Below, piece after piece: positions 18,957 through 25,590 of a DNA stretch of 64,000 nt. The position numbers and the translations under genes are program-made. Numbering within the stretch: position 1 is the stretch's first letter; the number at the start of each line of letters is the position of its first letter. Source of the stretch: Terrabacter sp. 28 (GTDB lineage Bacteria; Actinomycetota; Actinomycetes; Actinomycetales; Dermatophilaceae). The stretch spans positions 29,327 through 93,326 of the forward strand of contig JYOE01000014.1 of the NCBI GenBank assembly GCA_000955875.1, given 5' to 3'. The notes under the pieces were generated by a model that did no database searches, was not told the origin of the DNA, and saw only the letters and a program-made list of their open reading frames with translations.

Positions 18957-19418
18957 TCAGCCAAAGCCGTATAACTCGGGGCTATAGTCCTGCCACCACG
19001 CCGCGGAGGGTCCGATGAGCGACAGAATCTTCCACCAAGCCGCCTCAGTCTCCGTCTCGCTCAGCAGCCGGCCAGGAATGAGATGGCCGATGCCCGTGTC
19101 CCACTTGCCCAGACAGACGGCAACGCACCCGGACGGAATGGCTTTGAGCGCCTCCGGTCGGGTTCGTATGAACGGAAGACTCTCTGCAGCGATGCGCTCC
19201 AGTGGCGCACCCGCATAGTCGCTTAACGCACCGACCCACCAGTCCAGGCCTTCGTCTCGGCGCTCCGGACCTGGCAGGTAGATCCGACCCGAAGTCGCAT
19301 CGTCCCAGCGCACCTTCGCCAACCTGGGAATCGCCCGTCGGTACTTGCCAGGGGTACCAAACCACCGGACGTGAATCACCGTCAGCGTTTGGCATGCCAG
19401 CTTGATCTGCCCCTCCAC
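18957..19418 (-). CDS. hypothetical protein
   Basis: A 153-residue protein, not recognised. It is rich in tryptophan (VRWFG, VRWDD, LDWWVG, AAWWKIL, AAWWQDY) with alternating strand-like pieces and no catalytic motif or membrane segment. Codon use is natural and it fits the spacing of the neighbouring minus-strand cargo genes. The first codon is a GTG at 19418. Confidence 0.5.
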   Translation of the reverse strand: MEGQIKLACQTLTVIHVRWFGTPGKYRRAIPRLAKVRWDDATSGRIYLPGPERRDEGLDWWVGALSDYAGAPLERIAAESLPFIRTRPEALKAIPSGCVAVCLGKWDTGIGHLIPGRLLSETETEAAWWKILSLIGPSAAWWQDYSPELYGFG

Positions 19419-19439
19419 TACGTCAGTATGGCGCCACGA

Positions 19440-19533
19440 TGTGACAGGCCTGCGCTGCTGCCTGCCAGAGGGTTTCGGATGCCCTCTGAGGCCAGAAGGC
19501 AGCGCGGCAGGGGAACCTGCGTCACACCGCCGC
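19440..19533. repeat. cassette-motif copy 3 in a 94-nt imperfect hairpin
   Basis: The motif GCGTCACACCGCCGC occupies 19519-19533. Bases 19440-19445 (TGTGAC) pair with 19521-19526 (GTCACA), AGG with CCT, CCTGC (19449-19453) with GCAGG (19507-19511), and CAGAGGG (19466-19472) with CCCTCTG (19482-19488) around a short loop. The whole is a long bulged stem-loop downstream of the Mrr-like gene. Confidence 0.6.
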
Positions 19534-19618
19534 CAAGCGTGTGACTTGGGCCCACCGTCGTCCCCACTGCTGAAGCTAGCCGCTCGGTAGCGGGTGGAGC
19601 ATTCTCTTCAAGCTCCTG

Positions 19619-20497
19619 CTAATGGGGGCCGACGTCAAAAACCCAATCTCGGTTGGCGCGAGGGGCGTCCTCATCGTCAGAGCCGAGTCGCAGCCAAGGT
19701 GTCACCGACTCAAAGTCTCCTCCACGTCTGGTCCAGGCGAGTTGGAGCATGTCGATTATGTCTTGATAAACGAGCGCGTCGATTTGAAGCTTGCCGAGCC
19801 CCAACACTTCCCGTTGACCAACCACGCTCATCTCTGCCTGAGCTGGTTTGGACATCCAGTTTCTCGTTGTCACCAGGAGGGCCGACGGCTCTCCGCGCGC
19901 GATCATCGTTCCGGCCAACTCCCGCACGACCGACACTGACTCACCCCTGTTGCCCGTCTCCCGCCACTTGACCTGGACGATGGTTCGCGTGCCATCGCTG
20001 GCCAGAACATATCCGTCTACGCCCCCGTCATGACGACCCCCGACCGGCCTAACCTCGCAATCGAACGTTTCGCCGAGTAGGTCCATCATGAGCTTCTCCG
20101 CCCTGAACGGGTTCAGACCGCGCAGTCGCTCCGGCAGGGAGGACATGCTGCGCACGAGTTGATCGAGGGTCGCTTCATCCGGATCGATGAAATCTACGAC
20201 GCCACGGACGACCCGATTGTCCGCTGGACCCCCTACGCGGGTACCTCTGCCTGCCCAATAGCCGCACTCTTGACATAGAAGCAAAGTGCCGTCATACCAG
20301 TGCTCGAGTTGGTCGAGATCACCTCGACAGAACCGGCACTTCCGCGTGGCGATCGCCGCGATTGCCTCAGCCGTGAGGGTCCGGGCCGGTCCTCCGATTT
20401 GCTGCAGCGCCTGGCCGAGGTCTCCATCGTGGAGCTCGCCGTCATCGTAATTCGAAAGTTCGCGCTCCTCGAAGATGGCGATCCGGTCGCTGCTCAT
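19619..20497 (-). CDS. Mrr-type restriction endonuclease with zinc ribbon
   Basis: A 292-residue protein. An N-terminal zinc ribbon is formed by Cys54-x-x-Cys57 and Cys75-x-x-Cys78. The C-terminal Mrr catalytic domain has NPFRAEKLMMDLL, then HDGGVDGYV (Asp161), then TIVQVKWRE (Gln175, Lys177), and the usual ELAGTM...ALLVTT strand, matching the D-QxK variant of PD-(D/E)XK. Mrr-like enzymes cut modified foreign DNA; the zinc ribbon suggests a sensing or DNA-binding module. It stands alone with no methyltransferase nearby, which fits a type IV (modification-dependent) enzyme. Confidence 0.82.
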   Translation of the reverse strand: MSSDRIAIFEERELSNYDDGELHDGDLGQALQQIGGPARTLTAEAIAAIATRKCRFCRGDLDQLEHWYDGTLLLCQECGYWAGRGTRVGGPADNRVVRGVVDFIDPDEATLDQLVRSMSSLPERLRGLNPFRAEKLMMDLLGETFDCEVRPVGGRHDGGVDGYVLASDGTRTIVQVKWRETGNRGESVSVVRELAGTMIARGEPSALLVTTRNWMSKPAQAEMSVVGQREVLGLGKLQIDALVYQDIIDMLQLAWTRRGGDFESVTPWLRLGSDDEDAPRANRDWVFDVGPH

Positions 20498-20807
20498 CGG
20501 CCTAACCTATCGAACCACGCTCCATCGAGGACCAGTGCTGGAGTGGGCGACCAGTTCTGCAACCGGGGGGTGAGCTCCTCTGAGCGCGCTAGAAAGCGCT
20601 GCACACGCACTTCGGTCACCTAAGTTCGCCCTCGCTTAGCGTTCCAAGCCAGCGCCGCCCGCTGAGGCCCCTGAGGGGTCGCGCTCACCCTCGAGCGACT
20701 TCGCGAGGGACAGTGGCAGGCGAGGACGTTGATTCACTCCGCCGCGTGGCGAACGGTGAGGCAGGCCCGCTCCTCGCGCTGCCTTTCTCGTCTTCGTCGG
20801 CTAGGAA

Positions 20808-20822
20808 GCGGTCTTACGCCGC
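20808..20822. repeat. cassette-motif copy 4 (divergent)
   Basis: GCGGTCTTACGCCGC, a shifted, divergent relative of the consensus. Its TTA is the complement of the TAA stop of the 57-residue membrane protein, so the motif overlaps the gene end. Confidence 0.35.
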
Positions 20823-20987
20823 AGGATCTCGGCGCGCGAGCGACCGAGCCCAGAGGGGGCAAATGCCTAGCCAGTATGGGAGCGAGACAGCGGGGAGGAC
20901 GCCGTTGTCGAAGGGGTCGAGGATCCAACCGGCCCAGTAAGCGATGAGCTGTGCCAGGGCGCAAAGTAGTACCCAGCCGCCGAACAT
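20814..20987 (-). CDS. 57-residue membrane protein
   Basis: A short frame starting with ATG at 20987 immediately after two in-frame stops (TGA, TAG). It encodes MFGGWVLLCALAQLIAYWAG as one strongly hydrophobic helix, then a short DPFDNG loop, a second hydrophobic stretch (VLPAVSLPYWLGICPLW), and a basic ARSLARRDPAA tail. The charge pattern is typical of a small two-helix membrane protein. Its TAA lies inside a cassette-motif copy. Without a homologue the call stays tentative. Small membrane proteins in such regions may be toxins or immunity proteins, but nothing here decides that. Confidence 0.4.
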   Translation of the reverse strand: MFGGWVLLCALAQLIAYWAGWILDPFDNGVLPAVSLPYWLGICPLWARSLARRDPAA

Positions 20988-21256
20988 CTATCATCGCGGG
21001 ACTGGCCTGCCGGCTAGGTGCCAAAGCCAAGCCTCATACCTGTTGCCCGGCTGCCTGTCGCTCGTCCCCGGGTTCTTGGCCACGTCCCATCCTCGCATCC
21101 GGCCACCGTTGACGCGGTCCGGCACGGCAGCGTGTCTACTACCATGCGCGACATCGTCATGCGGGCTCGCCTGGTCGCGGAATACGCGTCTTAACGCCGC
21201 CAGGGGCTCTTAAGCAGGCGCAAGGCACCTTCCAAGTGATAAGAGTCGCAGCCCGG
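20988..21256. other. intergenic region holding cassette-motif copy 5
   Basis: No gene is seen between the small membrane protein and the HExxH gene. The stretch contains the hairpin described at 21108-21195. On the other side of the small gene, 20498-20813 likewise shows no gene with clear coding character. Confidence 0.4.
21108..21200. repeat. cassette-motif copy 5 in an imperfect hairpin
   Basis: GCGTCTTAACGCCGC (21186-21200) is one base from consensus. The arm GTTGACGCGGTCCG (21108-21121) is complementary, with bulges, to CGGAATACGCGTCTTAAC (21178-21195). The element lies about 60 bp beyond the 3' end of the HExxH gene. Confidence 0.6.
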
Positions 21257-22333
21257 TCAGCGGAGTGACTCGGGCTCGTTCTCCTCGAGCCACGCGAAAC
21301 CCACCTCCATGCGGTGTGTCAGTTCATCCCCGTCGATTACGCGAAAGAATCCGAAGCCCTGCTCATCCTGAGGATCGCGGAACTCAAAGCCGAGAGCTCT
21401 AAGAGCTCTGACAGTCAAAGTTTCAGCACTCGCCCGCTCAGTTGCGAGCGTAAGAGCTCCTTGGATCTCGTCCGCCGGAGCGAGACGCTCCCACAGCTGC
21501 ATCAGGTCGAGCCATGACTCGTCTCTGTAGAGGCGCTCGACATCGCTTCCTGGGAACGTTCGACGGGAGCCTGCGTGGTATGCGAATGCCACAACCAGGG
21601 ACTGCATAAGATTAACGGTTCGTCGGGTACGTTCAAGGATGTCAAGGGGCTCTGTCCACGCCTGAACGATGCGATATGAGACGTGCGAGAGCGTGCTGGA
21701 GAGGGCGCCAGCCGGCTTGTAGCCCTTCATGTGAGCGGCTCGTTCGCAGCGCCACTCCTCGATCCCGATGTCCGCGAGGCCGCGTAGAATTTGATTCGGA
21801 CCGCCAGCCATTTCGTCTGTACTGGCCTCACCCCGCCGATGCAGGTGCACGTGCCCGGCCTCATGGGCAGCGACACGTTCTAGAGCCTTCGCCCCGGTCG
21901 ATACTGCAAGCTCAGAGAAGACGACGACTGGTTGTCCCTTGTGGAGCACTGTTCGGGCTGCTGCGGCAGAGCCATCGAGCTTTGTTGCTTGGTACGCGGT
22001 GTCCCCGGTGAGCTCGGCGACCACCCGTGAGAAGTCCGCAACGACGAACGCAAAGGTGTCGGCTACGCCCATCTTGCCGAATCCACGCTGAATTGCGTGC
22101 TCGACGTTTGCGCTCCGCGTAACGCCCGCGAACTCGATCATGCCTGTGACGTTAGAGCACTTTTCAGACGTGCACCTCTTCACGCGCTGGAACAGATCTA
22201 GTTCCTTGCCCGGTGCACTCAGGATTTCGACCGAGAAGGAACACCAGTGGATGACCCGGTCGGCGGCCGACCACCGGAGGGATCTCTCGCTAGCTGTTCG
22301 CCAGCCAAGGACGACCGGCAGGTGAGCCTGCAT
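21257..22333 (-). CDS. HExxH metalloprotease-like protein
   Basis: The product contains ERVAAHEAGHVHLHRRGE, a HExxH zinc site (His157, Glu158, His161 if the ATG at 22333 is used, 358 residues). The first 64 residues look poorly coding, and ATG at 22141 (294 residues) is a good alternative start. The context of the zinc site resembles ImmA/IrrE-like proteases, although no adjacent repressor gene is present. The C-terminal half is helical. In mobile elements such proteases relieve repression, but here the role is open. Confidence 0.65.
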   Translation of the reverse strand: MQAHLPVVLGWRTASERSLRWSAADRVIHWCSFSVEILSAPGKELDLFQRVKRCTSEKCSNVTGMIEFAGVTRSANVEHAIQRGFGKMGVADTFAFVVADFSRVVAELTGDTAYQATKLDGSAAAARTVLHKGQPVVVFSELAVSTGAKALERVAAHEAGHVHLHRRGEASTDEMAGGPNQILRGLADIGIEEWRCERAAHMKGYKPAGALSSTLSHVSYRIVQAWTEPLDILERTRRTVNLMQSLVVAFAYHAGSRRTFPGSDVERLYRDESWLDLMQLWERLAPADEIQGALTLATERASAETLTVRALRALGFEFRDPQDEQGFGFFRVIDGDELTHRMEVGFAWLEENEPESLR

Positions 22334-22403
22334 CTTCGAGGTGACTGTTGCGCCCGACCTTCGCTCAAAGATGGTCTGTGCAACATCCGGACCTCGGCAG
22401 ACC

Positions 22404-22466
22404 GGTAAGCACGAGCATCCGCAAAGGACTCTCGGCGACGGCCCGAGACACGCGTCTTACCGCCGC
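22404..22466. repeat. cassette-motif copy 6 in a hairpin
   Basis: GCGTCTTACCGCCGC (22452-22466) is the exact consensus. GGTAAG (22404-22409) pairs with CTTACC (22456-22461), and CTCGG/CCGAG pair inside. It lies 16 bp beyond the 3' end of the gene at 22482. Confidence 0.6.
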
Positions 22467-22481
22467 GAGCCGGCCGATTGG

Positions 22482-23282
22482 TTAGGCCATGAGCAGCGAC
22501 CCGTGCTGGTCGATCCACCACACTTCGATCTGCGCTGCAGCGAGTGAGCCAACGGTCTGAGAATGCAGTTCGCGGTAGCGCGGGAAGTCGGGTAAGACGA
22601 TGACGCTGCGCCAAGCCGGCTCCTTTCCACGCAGTCGCATAGCGGCAAGGACAGCTTGGCCATACCAGTGGCCTGCCTGAGTGCTCGGGCTCGTGCGCTT
22701 CGTCTCTGTTGCCCGGGCAGGATCTGCATAGTTGCGGCTCGGGAAGCCCTTGACTTCGATGCCTGCCGTTGCACCCTCAAGCGACGCTACGACGTCGATG
22801 CCATGCTCCTTCGTGGCAGTGTTTGCGACCGACAGGATGCGCCAGCCCTGACCCGCCAGAGCAGTGACCAAGGACGCCTGAACGTTGGCCTCTGTGTGCC
22901 ACTCTTCCGAGAGTTTCGGCGGGGCGTCCGGGGAGACGCCGACACGCCGACCCGTTGGCACTTCGTCGTCACTGAGAGCAGCGCGCGCAGAGTGCTCCGC
23001 TGCGCCCTTGGAGCGCCATTGTTCAAGCTCCGCGGCGGTCGCCCTTCGAAAGAGTCCCCGGTCGACCCGGGTGAGAAACGGCTCGCGGTGGGCGAACTGG
23101 GCCCTGTCTCCGACGTTCCAGCTTGCGCCTCGGGTGTGGACTCGGACTGTGTGATCGGTGGCCTGCCCCGGTGCATGTCGCCTGAACCAGGAGATCACTT
23201 CCTGCGACGTGAATGATCCGCTCTGAGCGCTCGCGAACTCGTGCAACATCTCCCACACGGTCCGGTGTTGATCGTCAGCCAT
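22482..23282 (-). CDS. restriction-endonuclease-like protein with N-terminal winged-helix region
   Basis: A 266-residue protein from ATG at 23282 (a GTG at 23306 would add 8 residues). The first 90 residues look like a winged helix of the DUF7669 kind (VWEMLHEFASAQSGSFTSQE, RVHTRGAS, FLTRVDRGLFR). The C-terminal domain has GWRILSVANTATKEHGIDVV (Asp171 on the longer numbering) and ATAGIEVKGFPS (Glu184, Lys186), a clear PD-(D/E)XK core. It is bracketed by cassette motifs at 22452 and 23332. A stand-alone restriction enzyme is the best reading. Confidence 0.72.
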   Translation of the reverse strand: MADDQHRTVWEMLHEFASAQSGSFTSQEVISWFRRHAPGQATDHTVRVHTRGASWNVGDRAQFAHREPFLTRVDRGLFRRATAAELEQWRSKGAAEHSARAALSDDEVPTGRRVGVSPDAPPKLSEEWHTEANVQASLVTALAGQGWRILSVANTATKEHGIDVVASLEGATAGIEVKGFPSRNYADPARATETKRTSPSTQAGHWYGQAVLAAMRLRGKEPAWRSVIVLPDFPRYRELHSQTVGSLAAAQIEVWWIDQHGSLLMA

Positions 23283-23331
23283 GAAGTCAGGATTCCACTG
23301 GGGCACACCGACAGAGCATCACCGCGAGGCT

Positions 23332-23342
23332 GCGTCTTACCG
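23332..23342. repeat. cassette-motif copy 7, left part interrupted by IS110
   Basis: GCGTCTTACCG matches the first 11 consensus bases, then diverges where the insertion sequence begins. The missing GCCGC is found at 24791-24795 on the far side of the insertion sequence. Confidence 0.55.
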
Positions 23343-23356
23343 GCTCCCTTCTGTTG

Positions 23357-24565
23357 TCAACCGGCGCTGGTGAGCAGGCGTTCGCGATGGGGTTTCCGCG
23401 GCGTGGGCGCCGGGCGTAGCGTCGGTTGTGCGGGTCCGGGAAGTGGCTGATCCGAAGTGTCGATGTGCGGGGGAAGGTCGACCGCGCTGGATTCTTGAGA
23501 CGCCCCGCAGTGCCCTCCCGGACCCGTTTCGGCTGCTGCGCGGGCGTCCTCGAGCAGCTGCCGATAGATGGCGTCCGAGATCCTGCGCTTCAGGCACCGG
23601 ATCGCCTCCAAGGGCCTCTTGCCCTCGGCTCGCTTACGCCGGTAGAAGGCGCGGCCCTCGGTGTCGAGCCGGATCTGGCTGATCGCGGCGATATGGATCA
23701 TGTGGTTCATCCGCCGGTTCCCGGCACGGGAGAGCCGGTGCCGGGTCTGCTCCCCTGAGGACGCGTCCAGGGGCGCGGTGCCGGTCCAGGAAGCGAACCG
23801 GTTGCGGTCGACGAACCGGGTGACATCGCCGACGTCGGCCAGGACCCGAGCAGCGACGACCGGTCCGACGCCATGCAAGTCCATCAGGTGCGAGCCGCGC
23901 TCGAGCACGATGGCCTTGAGCTCCGCGGTGGCCTTCTTGATCTTGGCCTCGACCGCGACCAGCTCGGCGAGCTCTTCCACGGCGATCCGGCGGCGCGTCT
24001 TGCCGGCGATGTCACGCGGCCGAACCGATGCCAGCAACACCTTCGCCTGACCGGTGGTGATGTCCTTCTTCGCCTGTCCCGGAAGCAGTTCCGCCAAGAG
24101 CGCCTGTAGTCGGTCGACGGTCTGGACCCGACGTCGCGTAAGGGCCTCGCGGCGGTCGGTGAGCATCCGCAACGCCTCGAGCTCACCGTCGAGCTGCAAC
24201 GTCCGTAGCGTTGTGGTGCGGACTGCGACGACCGCGATGGAGTGCGCGTCGCGGGCGTCGGTCTTGCGGTTGTGGCCCGTGTCGAACAGCCGAATCCGGG
24301 CGGCGAGCTTGGCCGGCACGTCGACGACTCGTTCGCCGTCTTCGAGGAGGCGCTGCGCGAGGGGCCGGCCGGCGCCGTTGCTGCCCTCCACGGCCCAGAT
24401 CCGCTCGGGCCAGGCCTTCGCGTAGGACCGCATGGCTGCGTAGCCGGCTCGGTCGGTCGTGAACCGACCCGAACCGAGCAGCCGCTCGTGTTGATCAACG
24501 GCCTCAATCGTGGCCGACAGCTTGTGCGGGTCGACCCCGATGACGACGTTCTCCATCTGCTGCAT
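23357..24565 (-). CDS. IS110-family transposase
   Basis: A 402-residue DEDD transposase. The N-terminal RuvC-like domain begins VVIGVDPHKLSATIEAVD, continues with IWAVEGSNGAGRPLAQRLL and KTDARDAHSIA. The C-terminal Transposase_20 domain has LHGVGPVVAARVLADVGDV and FASWTGTAPLDASSGEQTRHR with the conserved serine, then LSRAGNRRMNHMIH. It is intact and full length. IS110 enzymes work with a bridge RNA from the element's non-coding end to choose target and donor sites. The ATG at 24565 is used; an in-frame MENVV start nearby is also possible. Confidence 0.92.
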   Translation of the reverse strand: MQQMENVVIGVDPHKLSATIEAVDQHERLLGSGRFTTDRAGYAAMRSYAKAWPERIWAVEGSNGAGRPLAQRLLEDGERVVDVPAKLAARIRLFDTGHNRKTDARDAHSIAVVAVRTTTLRTLQLDGELEALRMLTDRREALTRRRVQTVDRLQALLAELLPGQAKKDITTGQAKVLLASVRPRDIAGKTRRRIAVEELAELVAVEAKIKKATAELKAIVLERGSHLMDLHGVGPVVAARVLADVGDVTRFVDRNRFASWTGTAPLDASSGEQTRHRLSRAGNRRMNHMIHIAAISQIRLDTEGRAFYRRKRAEGKRPLEAIRCLKRRISDAIYRQLLEDARAAAETGPGGHCGASQESSAVDLPPHIDTSDQPLPGPAQPTLRPAPTPRKPHRERLLTSAG

Positions 24566-24660
24566 GTGCTGCTCCCGCCTGTGCTCGATCCGATGTGGAC
24601 GGCGAGGTGGGCATTGCTACTACGAGCTGGGCAGTCCCTTCTTGAGCCACGCCTCGTCAC

Positions 24661-24744
24661 GGTGATCGGCGGGTCGCAGACCGATAGTGAGCCACACCGA
24701 CACTGCCGGTAGGCAGCCGCATGGAGAGCTGCCCGCCGATCACC
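24661..24744 (-). ncRNA. candidate IS110 bridge RNA region
   Basis: Upstream of the transposase, GGTGATCGGCGGG (24661-24673) and CCCGCCGATCACC (24732-24744) form a perfect 13-bp stem enclosing 58 nt. Inside, CTGCC (24703-24707) pairs with GGCAG (24712-24716). Position and folding fit the known IS110 bridge RNA from the 5' non-coding end, but ends and guide loops are not defined here. Confidence 0.5.
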
Positions 24745-24820
24745 TGAACCGAGTCCGGCCAGACACCGGTCCTACGGAAATCGTCTAGTAGCCGCAATCG
24801 ATCTGTCGCTAGATGGGATG

Positions 24821-24858
24821 GCGCAGGCCGCCGGACCTTCTGGACCGGCGGCCTGCGC
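24821..24858 (-). terminator. rho-independent-type terminator after lsr2
   Basis: Perfect 14-bp stem GCGCAGGCCGCCGG (24821-24834) and CCGGCGGCCTGCGC (24845-24858) with a 10-nt loop, 6 bp beyond the lsr2-like stop. No strong T run is visible, as is often the case in actinobacteria. Confidence 0.75.
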
Positions 24859-24864
24859 CTGCAC

Positions 24865-25191
24865 TCAACGCGAAGCGTTGTACGCGTCCTGCATGTCTTG
24901 GCTGATCCGACCTCGGTCCGAGACGTTGTGGCCGTTAGCGCGCGCCCACTCCCGGATCGCCTGCAGCTGGTTCTTCTCGATCTTGGCAGCTGACGTCTTG
25001 GCAGACGAGCGGCGCCCGCCGGTCCTGCGAGCCTTGCTCGTGAACGGCTCCAGGGCCTTGATCAGCTTCTCCTCGTTCTTCTTGGAGAGATCGATCTCGT
25101 ACTGCGTGCCCTGATAGCTGAATTGAACCGTGACGTCGGCCGGGCCACCGTCGATGTCGTCGTCCAGAACGGTCTGAACTCGTTGTGCCAT
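24865..25191 (-). CDS. lsr2: Lsr2-family nucleoid-associated protein
   Basis: A 108-residue protein starting [20 protein letters not shown], the Lsr2 N-terminal dimerisation domain (strand [13 protein letters not shown]), then a basic linker ([13 protein letters not shown]) and a C-terminal DNA-binding helix-turn with the RGR hook ([12 protein letters not shown]). Lsr2 binds AT-rich DNA and silences foreign genes. ATG at 25191 is chosen over the longer frame because GAGGAGA lies 10 bp upstream and homologues start MAQ. As an element-borne copy it may silence the element or mask it from the host. Confidence 0.93.
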   Translation of the reverse strand: MAQRVQTVLDDDIDGGPADVTVQFSYQGTQYEIDLSKKNEEKLIKALEPFTSKARRTGGRRSSAKTSAAKIEKNQLQAIREWARANGHNVSDRGRISQDMQDAYNASR

Positions 25192-25388
25192 GGGTCGGGG
25201 TTCTCCTCTTCTTGATGAATCCCTGCGGGGCCATCGAACCACGAGGAAAGGCGTTCATTCACCTCGGCGGACAGCGCCCGCCGGACTTCACCGGCCACTG
25301 AGCCGAGGAGTGCCGGCGTCACGGAGCGCGGATGGCGCCCCCTGTCGGCTGTACGACCACCAATGACAGTGCGCGAGGGAGAACGGCC

Positions 25389-25589
25389 ATGAGCGAACAG
25401 CGAGAAAGAACCACGACCCACCTGAGTGTCCGCGACATCTGCGAAGAACTCGGCGTCGCCCGATCGACCTTCTATGACTGGCGCGCAGCCCGCAAAGCGC
25501 CACCGTGCATCAAGCTTCCCAACGGCGACCTGCGAGTGCGGCGAGCCGACTTCGAACGCTGGCTCGAGACGCTCGAGCAGCCTGCTTGA
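25389..25589 (+). CDS. xis: excisionase-like HTH DNA-binding protein
   Basis: A 66-residue protein with a MerR-type HTH: HLSVRDICEELGVARSTFYD, WRAARKAPPCIKLPNGDLRV, RRADFERWLE. ATG at 25389 has GAGGGAGAA just upstream. It ends one base before the integrase start, the classic xis-int pair. It would direct the integrase towards excision. The symbol is assigned by position and fold. Confidence 0.82.
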   Translation: MSEQRERTTTHLSVRDICEELGVARSTFYDWRAARKAPPCIKLPNGDLRVRRADFERWLETLEQPA

Positions 25590-25590
25590 G

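Larger units (their letters stand above)
23342..24790 (-). mobile_element. IS110-family insertion sequence
   Basis: The boundaries are inferred: the flanks GCGTCTTACC (to 23341) and GCCGC (from 24791) join into a perfect copy of the local 15-bp motif, giving an element of about 1449 bp, a normal IS110 length. It holds one transposase gene and a structured non-coding 5' end. No terminal inverted repeats are seen, as is usual for the IS110 group. The boundaries may shift by a base because the flanks share a G. Confidence 0.7.

Noticed and set aside
14384..23346. Classical integron attC sites
   Set aside because: The hairpins open with GTT-like or GGTAAG and close with AAC or CTTACC, the reverse of the attC order (RYYYAAC...GTTRRRY), and no IntI-type integrase is in the window. 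I keep the cassette idea without the integron name.
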